From NCBI RefSeq assembly GCF_002394865.1, contig NZ_DGUZ01000013.1:35656-99655 (forward strand): 64,000 nucleotides of DNA, written 5' to 3'. The position numbers and the translations under genes were made by a program. The stretch comes from Fibrobacter sp. UBA4297. GTDB lineage: Bacteria; Fibrobacterota; Fibrobacteria; Fibrobacterales; Fibrobacteraceae. The notes beneath the pieces are model-generated. The model had not been told where the DNA came from, made no database searches, and saw only the letters and a list, made by a program, of their open reading frames with translations. The number at the start of each line of letters is the position of its first letter. Position 1 is the stretch's first letter. This document shows positions 42,385 through 50,346 of the stretch, piece after piece.

Positions 42385-43722
42385 TCACTCCAGAAACATA
42401 GCCATGTAATACGGCAGTGTAACCATCTTGCCTGCAACACCGATGTTGTTTTCGGAAAGCTTGTAGCAAACCTTGGCTGCGTAGTTATCGTTATTCAAAA
42501 CGGTCTTTGCCGACTTGGAACGTCCCGTTGTCGCCTTGACTTCAATAATGGCGAGTTCGCCGCCGACATTTTCTACAAAGTCAATTTCTAGCCCGGATTC
42601 TTTGCGGAAGTAGAACAGCTTGCGGCCTTGTTTAGAGAAACAATCTGCGATGATGTTCTCGTAGATGGCGCCTTTATAGAATCCCAAATCACCGCTTAAA
42701 ATCTTGGCCGCGGTGCCGCGTTCCAGCATGGCGACAAACAGGCCGGAATCCTGCACATAAATCTTAAACGTATTCTCGATCTTGTAGCCTTCAAGGGGTT
42801 CTGCGATGTTGGTCAGGTTGTGGCAAATGTTGATTATGCCGCAGTCGTAGAGCCATTGGATTGCGGTTTGGTAATTTTCGGAACGGCCTTTCTTTTCTAG
42901 TTGCGAATAAACAAACTTGTTATTTTCCTTCGCAAGTTGGGCGGGAATTGAATCAAAAACGCGATTGATGCGGCCAAGAAGCGTGCGGTCGATTTCCTCA
43001 TTTTCGTTCTCGTCAAGGTGCTTGCCAAAATCATCCTTGTATTCTTCGAGAATGTCCTGCTGTTCCTGCCAAACAACGTTCATGTCGTTCGTCTCGACAA
43101 ATCGAGAAACGACATAAGGGAGCCCGCCTACACAAAGGTATTCCTTGAAATAGCGGAGCATGGCGTTGTGCGTCGCCTCGCTTACGGGTTCTTTTTTCTC
43201 GTAGCAGTCCTTCAGGTATGCGATGACGTTTTCGCCAATGCCCTTTGCCCACAGAAATTCCTCGAAATCCATGGGTTTCATATAAATTATTCTTTCAAAA
43301 CCGGTTGGGACGCCTTTCCCTTTTTTACGATTGTATCCTTTAATGCCTAGCAGGGAACCGGTACAGATGACGTCGTAGCGACCGTCTTCCATAAAAGGCT
43401 TAATGCTTGCGCGGGCGTTTGCACATTCCTGAATTTCATCGAAGATGATGACGGTCTTGTTCTCGACAAAATGCGCATTAGGGAAAAGCGCGGAAAGGTC
43501 TATGGTAATCCGGCTCACGTTCAGGTCGCCCTCGAAAACCTTCTTCGCATTTTCATTTTCCTTAAAGTTGATATAGACGACGCTCTCGTAGTTGCTGCGG
43601 GCGAATTCCAGGACACTGGATGTCTTGCCGATTTGACGCATTCCCTTAACGACCAGGGCCTTCTGTTTGCCCCCCGAAATCTTCCAATTTTCAAATTCTT
43701 TAAGGATTTTTCTCTTGAACAT
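42385..43722 (-). CDS. AAA ATPase with DUF4143 and nuclease-like C-terminus
   Basis: A 445-residue protein of the AAA_14/DUF4143 type. Walker A is GMRQIGKTSSV (27-37, a degenerate GxRQxGKT typical of this family) and Walker B is TVIIFDEIQEC (about 91-101). DUF4143 spans about 220-400 with an end like PD-(D/E)xK nucleases (GLEIDFVE ... LAIIEVKAT, about 380-400). Function of the family is not established; members are frequent in mobile or variable loci. Its upstream region carries three 33-bp-spaced repeats, suggesting autoregulation. It is transcribed separately from the restriction operon. Confidence 0.85.
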   Translation of the reverse strand: MFKRKILKEFENWKISGGKQKALVVKGMRQIGKTSSVLEFARSNYESVVYINFKENENAKKVFEGDLNVSRITIDLSALFPNAHFVENKTVIIFDEIQECANARASIKPFMEDGRYDVICTGSLLGIKGYNRKKGKGVPTGFERIIYMKPMDFEEFLWAKGIGENVIAYLKDCYEKKEPVSEATHNAMLRYFKEYLCVGGLPYVVSRFVETNDMNVVWQEQQDILEEYKDDFGKHLDENENEEIDRTLLGRINRVFDSIPAQLAKENNKFVYSQLEKKGRSENYQTAIQWLYDCGIINICHNLTNIAEPLEGYKIENTFKIYVQDSGLFVAMLERGTAAKILSGDLGFYKGAIYENIIADCFSKQGRKLFYFRKESGLEIDFVENVGGELAIIEVKATTGRSKSAKTVLNNDNYAAKVCYKLSENNIGVAGKMVTLPYYMAMFLE

Positions 43723-43734
43723 ACCCTAAAACTA

Positions 43735-43833
43735 CACTTTTCCGACCGAATCGTCAATAATGAAACGCACTTTTTCAACCGAATTAGTGCATTAAAGTCG
43801 CACTTTTTCCACCGAAAAAGTGAAAATTTGCCG
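43735..43833. promoter_or_regulatory. Three operator-like repeats with exact 33-bp period
   Basis: Copies at 43735-43750 (CACTTTTCCGACCGAA), 43768-43783 (CACTTTTTCAACCGAA) and 43801-43816 (CACTTTTTCCACCGAA). Starts are 33 bp apart each time and each 33-bp unit ends in CG. Copies 2 and 3 also extend to imperfect palindromes (GCACT...AGTGC; CACTTTTT...AAAAAGTG). They lie 12 bp upstream of the DUF4143 gene start. Probably a cooperative repressor array. Confidence 0.65.
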
Positions 43834-43844
43834 ATTTTACGTAA

Positions 43845-44135
43845 ATTTCGTCAATTTTAGTCAGCGAATCTGATGACCCCGCGCTGTTTCTCCGAGCCAT
43901 CGGCCACATCGCGAGAAGCAAGGGAATGTCGCAGATAGCTGAAAAGACAGGACTCGGCCGTGAAAGTCTTTACAAGGCTTTAGACGAAAAAGCCCATCCG
44001 CGCTTTGAAACAATTTTCAAGGTGTTAAACGCCATGGGAATCCAGATGACGCTTGACCCTAAAATGAGGCTCAGAAAACGCAGCAAACAAACAGAACTTT
44101 GCGTCGCCGAGAAAAGGGCGCTATATAGGGTGTAG
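43845..44135 (+). pseudogene. Truncated HigA-type addiction-module antidote
   Basis: From an in-frame TAA at 43842 the frame is open to 44135. It reads ESDDPALFLRAIGHIARSKG then MSQIAEKTGLGRESLYKAL and FETIFKVLNAMGIQMTL, the conserved core of the small HTH antidotes paired with RelE/HigB-type toxins. The usual first 30-35 residues (starting near 'EYL') and any ATG before the core are missing; the first ATG (43926) would start inside the HTH with no ribosome site. The tail after TLDPK is atypical and Arg/Lys-rich. No toxin gene is present. Best read as a remnant. Confidence 0.7.
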
Positions 44136-44330
44136 AGTTTTATCGGGGGTTTTAGGGGCCGGGCCCCTAGGCGAAAGGGTAGCGGAAAACGCCGAAGGCG
44201 GTTGAAGCGAGGGGAAGGCTTTCCCCTTTGTATAATCAGGACTAGATTCTTCGACTTCGCCCTACGGGCTCCGCTCAGAATGACACGTTTAGCCCCTAAC
44301 GCTGTACTCCAGGGTGACAATCGGGACAGT
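44136..44330. repeat. Cluster of palindromic intergenic repeats
   Basis: Holds TAGGGGCC-G-GGCCCCTA near 44150-44168, AGGGGAAGGCTTTCCCCT near 44212-44229 preceded by GAAGCG (same family as copies near 11420 and 59572), and a TTCGACTTCGCCCTACGGG...CAGAATGACA element (44240-44284). No gene is visible. The remaining 100 nt to thrS contain a small hairpin GGGCG-AGAA-CCGCCC (about 44401-44416) in the thrS leader. Confidence 0.6.
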
Positions 44331-44431
44331 ATTATTTGCCGAAACGCAAGCCAAATGCTACATTTGCGCGCACCGCCAGATGTCGTATTTCTGGGGAACC
44401 GGGCGAGAACCGCCCACAAAAAGGATTAATT

Positions 44432-46369
44432 ATGTCTCAAATCGAACTCACCTTCCCCGATGGCTCCGTACGTTCCGTAGCATCGGGCACCACCGGCCTC
44501 GAAATTGCGAAGGGCATTTCCGAAGGTCTTGCACGCAAGGCTCTTGGCGTTAAACTCGGCGAAAAGGTTTTGGACCTTACCCGTCCGCTCACCGAAAGCG
44601 GTTCCATCCGCATCATCACCCCGAGCAACGACGATCCGGATGCATTGATGCTCCTCCGTCACAGCTGCAGCCACGTGCTCGCCGAAGCCATCTGCGACTT
44701 GTTTCCGGGCACAAAGCTCGCTTACGGTCCGGCAATCGACAAGGGTTTCTACTACGATTTGATGACACCGACTCCGCTCAAGGAAGAAGACTTCCCGAAG
44801 ATTGAAAAGCGGATGAAGGAAATCATCAAGGAAGACCGTCCGTTCACTCGTTGCGAAGTTAGCGCCGAAGAAGGCCTCGCTCGCACGGAAGGCGACAAGT
44901 ACAAGCACGATAACGCTGAACGTGCTCTCGCTCGCGAAGGTTCGGATGGCAAGTTGAGTTTTTATGTAACGGGCGAACCGGGCAAGAACTGGGAAGACCT
45001 CTGTGCCGGTCCTCACGTGCCATCTACGGGCAAGCTTAAGGCTTTCAAGGTGCTTTCGATTTCCGGTGCTTACTGGCACGGCGACCAGAAGAGCGACCAG
45101 CTCACTCGTGTTTACGGTACCTGCTTTGCTGACAAGGAAGGTCTCGAAACTTACGTGAAGTTGCTCGAAGAAGCCGCCAAGCGCGACCACCGCAAGATCG
45201 GCAAGGAAATGGACCTCTACCACATCGAAGACCATTCTCCTGGCATGGTGTTCTGGCACCCGAAGGGTACCAAGATGGTGAACGCCCTCAAGGATTACAT
45301 CCGTGGCAAGATCGACCATCGCGGCTACCTCGAAGTGATCACTCCGGAAATTGTGAACAAGACTTTGTGGATCAAGTCCGGTCACGCTGACAAGTACAAC
45401 GAAAACATGTTCAAGACGATGGCTGGCGATGTCGAAATGGCTGTGAAGCCGATGAACTGCCCGTGCCACATTTTGATTTTCAATTCTCAGCTCCGTAGCT
45501 GGCGTGACCTCCCGATGCGCCTTGCCGAATTCGGTAAGTGCCATCGTTACGAACCTGCCGGTACGATGCACGGCCTTATGCGCGTGCGTGGCTTTGTGCA
45601 GGACGATGCTCATATCTTCTGCACCGAAGACCAGATTGCAAGCGAAGTGGCTGACTTCTGCCACTTGGTCAAGGAAATCTACCACGACTTCGGATTTGAC
45701 GATGTGAAGGTGAAGTTCTCGACCCGCCCGGCAAAGCGCGTGGGTTCTGACGAAATCTGGGACAAGGCTGAAGCCGCTCTCGCCGAAGCAACAAAGCTTG
45801 CTGGTCTTGACTACGTGCTGAACCCGGGTGAAGGTGCCTTCTACGGCCCGAAGCTCGAATTCACGCTCAAGGATAGCCTCGGACGTGATTGGCAGTGCGG
45901 TACGATTCAGGTGGACTTCAACTTGCCGCAGCGCCTTGGTGCTGAATATGTCGGCAAGGACAACCAGAAGCACATTCCGGTGATGCTGCACCGCGCCGCC
46001 GTGGGTTCCATCGAACGCTTCCTCGGCATTTTGATCGAAGAATTCATGGGCGATTTCCCGCTGTGGCTCGCTCCGGTTCAGGCCCGCGTGCTCCCGATTT
46101 CCGAGAAGTTCGTGGATTACGCCAAGAAGGTGCAGGACGAACTCGTGGCTGCCGGCGTGCGTACTGAAATCGACGAATCCAACGAAAAGTTGGGTTACAA
46201 GATCCGCCAGTGCGAACTCCAGAAGGTTCCGTATCTCCTCATTGTAGGCGAAAAGGAAGCTGCAGAAGGTCTTGTTTCTGTCCGTAAGCGTAAGGATGGC
46301 GACAAGGGCCAGATGAGTGTCCAGGCATTCATCGACATGACTGCCGATGACCGCAAGGTTGTGCGCTAG
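44432..46369 (+). CDS. thrS: Threonyl-tRNA synthetase
   Basis: Starts at ATG 44432 behind AAAAAGGATT, giving 645 residues, the normal length. The order is the TGS domain (1-62, MSQIELTFPDGSVRSVASG), the editing/second additional domain (HSCSHVLAEAICDLFPG, about 73-89), the class II catalytic core with AVKPMNCPCHILIFNS (zinc Cys), the FGKCHRYEPAGTMHGLMRVRGFVQDD motif 2 region, and the C-terminal anticodon-binding domain (LAPVQARVLPISEKF). It charges tRNA-Thr in the cytoplasm. Confidence 0.97.
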   Translation: MSQIELTFPDGSVRSVASGTTGLEIAKGISEGLARKALGVKLGEKVLDLTRPLTESGSIRIITPSNDDPDALMLLRHSCSHVLAEAICDLFPGTKLAYGPAIDKGFYYDLMTPTPLKEEDFPKIEKRMKEIIKEDRPFTRCEVSAEEGLARTEGDKYKHDNAERALAREGSDGKLSFYVTGEPGKNWEDLCAGPHVPSTGKLKAFKVLSISGAYWHGDQKSDQLTRVYGTCFADKEGLETYVKLLEEAAKRDHRKIGKEMDLYHIEDHSPGMVFWHPKGTKMVNALKDYIRGKIDHRGYLEVITPEIVNKTLWIKSGHADKYNENMFKTMAGDVEMAVKPMNCPCHILIFNSQLRSWRDLPMRLAEFGKCHRYEPAGTMHGLMRVRGFVQDDAHIFCTEDQIASEVADFCHLVKEIYHDFGFDDVKVKFSTRPAKRVGSDEIWDKAEAALAEATKLAGLDYVLNPGEGAFYGPKLEFTLKDSLGRDWQCGTIQVDFNLPQRLGAEYVGKDNQKHIPVMLHRAAVGSIERFLGILIEEFMGDFPLWLAPVQARVLPISEKFVDYAKKVQDELVAAGVRTEIDESNEKLGYKIRQCELQKVPYLLIVGEKEAAEGLVSVRKRKDGDKGQMSVQAFIDMTADDRKVVR

Positions 46370-46392
46370 TCGATTACCGAATACTATTCGCT

Positions 46393-46425
46393 AACGCAGG
46401 TTCCTCGTGAGCCTGCGTTTTTTTT
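46393..46425 (+). terminator. thrS terminator
   Basis: Stem AACGCAGG / CCTGCGTT with an 11-nt loop and eight T. Confidence 0.9.
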
Positions 46426-46436
46426 GTGTTTGTCTG

Positions 46437-46790
46437 CAATATTATTTCTATGGTATTTCAACCATCTGGGTAGGGATTGCAGTCGGCTTTACGAGTATGG
46501 TTCTAGCCTTGCAAAATGAAAATATTTTTCTGGATAAACTTACAGGCCTGTTCAATCGTTATTATTTGGACCGAATTTCGCGCGAACTGATGGTGCACCC
46601 GAAACTTGCAATAATGATGATTGATATGAATGGATTCAAGGGGATTAATGATAACTTTGGTCATTCAGAAGGTGATGATGCCTTGGTCTCGAATAGCGTT
46701 GATGAAATTATGGAAGTTATTGACGCCCGCATGTACGAAGACAAAAAATCGTATTACGAATCCACGGGACACGACCGACGTAGACGTTGA
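46437..46790 (+). pseudogene. Decayed membrane GGDEF (diguanylate cyclase) gene
   Basis: The frame shows one membrane segment (ISTIWVGIAVGFTSMVLAL), then a GGDEF-domain start LDKLTGLFNRYYLDRI and MMIDMNGFKGINDNFGHSEGDDAL, but the text then jumps to EIMEVIDARMYEDKKSYY, the normal end of such a domain. About 80 residues including the GG(D/E)EF active site are missing. The frame also runs back into the thrS terminator without a proper start. It cannot make c-di-GMP. Confidence 0.75.
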
Positions 46791-46812
46791 CGATAAAATT
46801 GCTTAGAAAAAT

Positions 46813-46842
46813 GCCAGGATGCGTATTGCTCCTGGCGATGAT
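46813..46842 (-). terminator. Rubredoxin gene terminator
   Basis: On the minus strand GCCAGGA ... TCCTGGC followed by ATTTTT, just after the rubredoxin stop. Confidence 0.8.
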
Positions 46843-46843
46843 T

Positions 46844-47005
46844 TTATTCTTCCTTGACGAACATGTCCTTGCCGACACCGCAAATGGGGCAGGTCCAATC
46901 ATCGGGGATGTCTTCGAATGCTGTGCCGGGGGCGATACCGCTATCCGGGTCGCCGACTGCAGGGTCGTAAACGTAACCGCAAGCTTCGCATTTGTATTTT
47001 GCCAT
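46844..47005 (-). CDS. Rubredoxin
   Basis: A 53-residue protein ([20 protein letters not shown]...). The iron site is complete: CxxCG (C6, C9) and CPICG (C39, C42), with the conserved YVYDP, GDPDSG and IPDDWTCP text between. Rubredoxin carries single electrons with one Fe(Cys)4 centre, in anaerobes often to peroxide- or oxygen-reducing enzymes. It starts at ATG 47005 with AAGGAGAAAA upstream and has its own terminator, so it is monocistronic. Confidence 0.97.
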   Translation of the reverse strand: MAKYKCEACGYVYDPAVGDPDSGIAPGTAFEDIPDDWTCPICGVGKDMFVKEE

Positions 47006-47073
47006 AGTATTTTCTCCTTGCTGAAAAACTCTTATCTAATCTATATAATAAGTTTCAAAAAGAGTGAGGCGCG

Positions 47074-47811
47074 ATGAAAATTATTTTTAAGTCGTGCGAA
47101 AAATGCGAAATTTTTTATATTCGCGATATGGAACTTTTGACTCGAATCTACATTGCCGATATTTCTGCGTTGAAAGAGACATCCGTTTTTGAGCGTTTTT
47201 TGGGGCAAGTTCCCGAATATCGTCAAAAAAAGGCAATGTCGTTTAAGTTCCCTAAGGGCAAAATGCAATCGCTTGGCGTTGGCCTTTTGCTTAAGCAGGC
47301 ATGTCGCGATGCTGGGTTTGATGGGGCGGACAATCATATTGCGTATGGCGAAAACGGCAAGCCGTATTTGCTGGATTTCCCGGATGTGCATTTTAATTTG
47401 TCGCATTCGGGCGAGCGCGTGATGTGCGTGATTTCGCCGTTCGAAGTCGGCTGCGATGTGGAAATTATCAAGGGCGACCGTGGCAAGCTCGCCGAGCGTT
47501 TTTTCAAGCCCGAAGAATCCGCATGGATCAAGCATTTCGAAACGCTTGAGGCGCAGTCCGAGGCGTTTTACAGACTGTGGACGCTCAAGGAATGTTATAT
47601 GAAAGTAACGGGTCGAGGCTTGTCGCTCATGCCGGATATGTTTGCGTTGCACATGGACGAGCGCGAAAATGTTTTGCTATTTCACGGTGGTGACCGCTTA
47701 GAATATTCATTCCGGGAAATCGACCTGCACGACGGCTACCGCTATGCCTATTGCATCAAAAACGACGGCTTTATAGCTCCGTCCGAAATAAAGTGTGTGG
47801 ATTTGCAGTAG
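47074..47811 (+). CDS. Sfp-type 4'-phosphopantetheinyl transferase
   Basis: The start at 47074 has GTGAGG upstream; ATG 47128 (227 residues, MELLTRIYIADIS) fits the family N-terminus better but lacks a ribosome site, so the start is undecided. The domain markers are GENGKPYL, VHFNLSHSGE, EVGCDVEII (Mg-binding Asp/Glu) and FYRLWTLKECYMKVTGRGL. It transfers phosphopantetheine from CoA to carrier proteins. No polyketide or peptide synthase is adjacent; coaE is at 12.9 kb. Confidence 0.9.
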   Translation: MKIIFKSCEKCEIFYIRDMELLTRIYIADISALKETSVFERFLGQVPEYRQKKAMSFKFPKGKMQSLGVGLLLKQACRDAGFDGADNHIAYGENGKPYLLDFPDVHFNLSHSGERVMCVISPFEVGCDVEIIKGDRGKLAERFFKPEESAWIKHFETLEAQSEAFYRLWTLKECYMKVTGRGLSLMPDMFALHMDERENVLLFHGGDRLEYSFREIDLHDGYRYAYCIKNDGFIAPSEIKCVDLQ

Positions 47812-47846
47812 CAGCAAACTTTCTACAGCTTACTAACCACCAACCA

Positions 47847-48797
47847 CTAATCACTAACCACTCTAATGTAATCGACGAGCATTTCGTTCGGGAACTGCGA
47901 ATCGTCTACTTCAAAACCGGGCCAGCTGCCTGCCACGGCGACATTTAGGATAAAGAATTGCGGTTTGTGGAACGCTTCTAGGCCGTCCTTTGCGCTCTCG
48001 ATGTCAATTTCCTGATATTTGAATTCGTCAACGTACATCGCAATGAGCTTCTCGTTCCACACCATCTTGTACGTGTGAAACTGCGTGATGTCGAGTTCTT
48101 TGCTTGTTCCGTAGTAGTCTTTTGTGTTGTTGCCGTAGCTTGCGTGATTGCCGTTGTATTGCCAGTGGTGCGTTCCGTAGACAATGTTTTCGTCGTTGAT
48201 GGTTTCGATGATGTCAATTTCGCCACAGGCGGGCCAGCTCACTTCGTTGATGTTTTGTCCGAGCATCCAAAATGCAGGCCAGATTCCCTTGCCGGTCGGG
48301 AGTGCAATGCGCGCTTCTACGGTGCCGTAAGTAAAGGCGAACTTGTCTTTGGTTATCATGCGCGCGGACGTGTACTTTTGGCCTTCGTAGTCCTCTTTTT
48401 GGGCGCGAATGTGCAAGACGCCGTCCTTGATGTAGGCGTTCTCTTTACGGCTTGTGTAATATTCCCATTCGTTGTTGCCCCAGCCGCCTGCGCCCGTTCC
48501 GATTTCGAAAGTCCATTTGCTTGTGTCAATTGTCTCGCCGTCGAATTCATCATGCCAGAGGTATTGTGCGGCGGGCTCTGCGCTGCTTGAAGAAGTTGTT
48601 TCGGCACTGCTGGAAGATTCAATTGTCATGCTGCTTGAAGATGCCGCGGAGCTTTTGATTACGCTTTCGCTAGAGCTCGAAAGGAGATTCCCGCTCGAGG
48701 CGGGAATGACATATGCCGATGGTGACGCATCATCGGAACATGCTGCCAAAGCGACGATTGAGGCGGCACATCCCATTACAACAAATTTATATACCAT
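47847..48797 (-). CDS. GH16 beta-glucanase lipoprotein with Ser-rich linker
   Basis: A 316-residue protein with lipobox ALAAC (Cys20), a Ser-rich linker to about 75, and a GH16 domain (about 78-316). The catalytic motif is GEIDIIE with E193, D195 and E198; WHDEFDGETIDTSKW and AFWMLG are further GH16 landmarks. It should cleave beta-1,3 or mixed-linkage beta-glucan (laminarinase or lichenase type) at the cell surface. Residues 30-38 (VIPASSGNL) are encoded by a palindromic genomic repeat. This is a lipid-anchored member of the cell's plant-glucan enzymes. Confidence 0.92.
   Translation of the reverse strand: MVYKFVVMGCAASIVALAACSDDASPSAYVIPASSGNLLSSSSESVIKSSAASSSSMTIESSSSAETTSSSSAEPAAQYLWHDEFDGETIDTSKWTFEIGTGAGGWGNNEWEYYTSRKENAYIKDGVLHIRAQKEDYEGQKYTSARMITKDKFAFTYGTVEARIALPTGKGIWPAFWMLGQNINEVSWPACGEIDIIETINDENIVYGTHHWQYNGNHASYGNNTKDYYGTSKELDITQFHTYKMVWNEKLIAMYVDEFKYQEIDIESAKDGLEAFHKPQFFILNVAVAGSWPGFEVDDSQFPNEMLVDYIRVVSD
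48680..48711 (-). repeat. REP-like palindrome within the GH16 gene
   Basis: Stem ATTCCCGC-tcgag-GCGGGAAT on the plus strand, read on the minus strand as TGTCATTCCCGCC...GCGGGAATCTCCTTT. Matches the intergenic copy at 56857-56889 along its whole length except a paired change in the stem and one loop base. Confidence 0.8.
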
Positions 48798-48821
48798 AAA
48801 ACCAACCCCTTACTTTTCTAA

Positions 48822-49325
48822 TTACTTTGCGTCTGGATCTTCCGGGTGGACACGTGCAATCACGCCAACTGTGGCTCGCGTTGCCTTAACCAAGTCCGCT
48901 GGCGCCACTTTCAACTGCAAACCACGTTCGCCTGCGCTCACGTAAATGTACGGGAACTGCATCGCTGTTTCGTGAATGAAAATGGGGTAGTTCTTTTTGA
49001 GTCCGAGTGGGCTGCAACCGCCACGAATGTAACCCGTCAGCGGAGTCAAATCCTTGAGCGGGACGGTGTCGATTTTCTTGTTGCCGCTTACTTTGGCGGC
49101 GCCCTTCAAGTCCACTTCGAGATTGCCTGGAACAACGCAAATAAGGTAACCAATCTTGTCTCCATGCACGAGAATCGTCTTGAAAACCTGATTGATGTCT
49201 TCGCCCAGGCTGTCGGCCACGTGCTGTGCGCCAAGGTCATTTTCGTCAACCTTGTATGGGATTAGTTCGTATTGAATCTTCTGCCTGTCCAAAATGCGGG
49301 CGGCATTAGTCTTTTTGATGTCCAT
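48822..49325 (-). CDS. ybaK: YbaK/EbsC-type Cys-tRNA(Pro) deacylase
   Basis: Starts at ATG 49325 after GAGGAATT (167 residues); upstream in-frame text is not part of the family. The fold is seen in KKTNAARILDRQKIQYELIPYK, VFKTILVHGDKIGYLICVVPG (with the conserved Lys), LKDLTPLTGYIRGGCSPLG and FIHETA. It clears mischarged Cys-tRNA(Pro) made by prolyl-tRNA synthetase. It ends 24 nt from the GH16 gene on the same strand. Confidence 0.93.
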   Translation of the reverse strand: MDIKKTNAARILDRQKIQYELIPYKVDENDLGAQHVADSLGEDINQVFKTILVHGDKIGYLICVVPGNLEVDLKGAAKVSGNKKIDTVPLKDLTPLTGYIRGGCSPLGLKKNYPIFIHETAMQFPYIYVSAGERGLQLKVAPADLVKATRATVGVIARVHPEDPDAK

Positions 49326-49469
49326 AAATTCCTCAAAAACGGGTGTTTTGCCCTTGAATATTCCAATTTCAAATATAAATCTTTGAGGGTGCCGGTTGCA
49401 ATAGTCCTTAGTGAAAGCTAAATTAAAATAGTCTAGTTGTATGGTGTTTCGGTGGAGAAGGAGTATTCT

Positions 49470-50339
49470 ATGGACGTAATGAAGATTGACTATGACTTGT
49501 TCAAGAAAATCTTGAAAGAGATTCCATCGAATATTTTCTTCAAGGACACCGAATGCCGCTACGTTTTTTCGACGCATTACTGGCGCCACCTTCAAGGGGC
49601 CGAGGACCCGTCGTGGGATATTGCCGGCAAGACCGACCTGGAAATCCGCAAGGATAAGGAAAATGCAAAACTCGCGATGGAACAGGATCGCGAAATTCTC
49701 CGTACAGGCAAGGGAACGCAGTACGTCATTGAAATCAATCAGGATGGTGTGACTGAATTTTTGGAACTCATCAAGAATCCGGTTCGCGATGACGATGGCA
49801 ATATTATTGGTATTGTCGGTCTTATCAACAATGTGACCGAAAAAGTCTTGCTCGAAAAGAAACTCGAAAAGTATGCCCACACCGACATGCTCACGGGCTT
49901 GTACAACCGTAATTATTTCGAAGAGTGGGTTTCGAGTCCTGTAAAGCCAGAGATGTGCCCGATGTGCGTGATTTCTGCGGACTGCGACGGTTTAAAGAAA
50001 ACGAACGATACGTACGGACATGCTATCGGCGATGAACTGATTCGCCTGACGGCATCGCTGTTCCGCGTGGTGCTCCCGGAAAAAGCAATGATGTTTCGCG
50101 TGGGTGGTGACGAGTTCTTCCTTGTGCTCCCGAATACGACGCAAGATGAATGCAAAAAATATATCGATAACATGAATGAAGTTTCTCGTGCGTTGCTTTT
50201 GAAGGGCAAGCCGATTTGCGTTTCTTTGGGTTCTTGCGAAATTCCGTCGCCATCGCTCAACTTTATGCAGGCTATGGAAATTGCGGATAAGCGAATGTAC
50301 ATGGAAAAGAGTACAAAGTACTCTGAACCGAAAGAGTAG
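49470..50339 (+). CDS. PAS-GGDEF diguanylate cyclase
   Basis: Starts at ATG 49470 behind AAGGAG (289 residues). An N-terminal PAS/PAC domain (about 5-125: IPSNIFFKDTECRYVF, and the PAC end DGNIIGIVGLINNVTEK) leads to a GGDEF domain with DMLTGLYNRNYFEEW, DCDGLKKTNDTYGHAIGDELI and an intact active site RVGGDEFFLVL. It makes c-di-GMP in the cytoplasm in response to an unknown PAS signal. No membrane segment is visible. The next gene starts 7 nt later. Confidence 0.92.
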   Translation: MDVMKIDYDLFKKILKEIPSNIFFKDTECRYVFSTHYWRHLQGAEDPSWDIAGKTDLEIRKDKENAKLAMEQDREILRTGKGTQYVIEINQDGVTEFLELIKNPVRDDDGNIIGIVGLINNVTEKVLLEKKLEKYAHTDMLTGLYNRNYFEEWVSSPVKPEMCPMCVISADCDGLKKTNDTYGHAIGDELIRLTASLFRVVLPEKAMMFRVGGDEFFLVLPNTTQDECKKYIDNMNEVSRALLLKGKPICVSLGSCEIPSPSLNFMQAMEIADKRMYMEKSTKYSEPKE

Positions 50340-50346
50340 AAATTCC

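Noticed and set aside
43735..43833. CRISPR array
   Set aside because: Three 16-bp imperfect repeats with 17-bp spacers are too short for CRISPR, there are no cas genes, and the position before a gene suggests operators.
25908..44135. Integrative element with its own integrase
   Set aside because: No integrase, transposase or flanking direct repeats are seen; neighbouring tRNA genes are far away.
44331..44431. T-box riboswitch before thrS
   Set aside because: No recognisable T-box sequence or specifier loop; only a small GC hairpin is visible.
44426..45991. 521-codon frame opposite thrS
   Set aside because: Antisense shadow of a strongly biased gene; no signal, domain or ribosome site.
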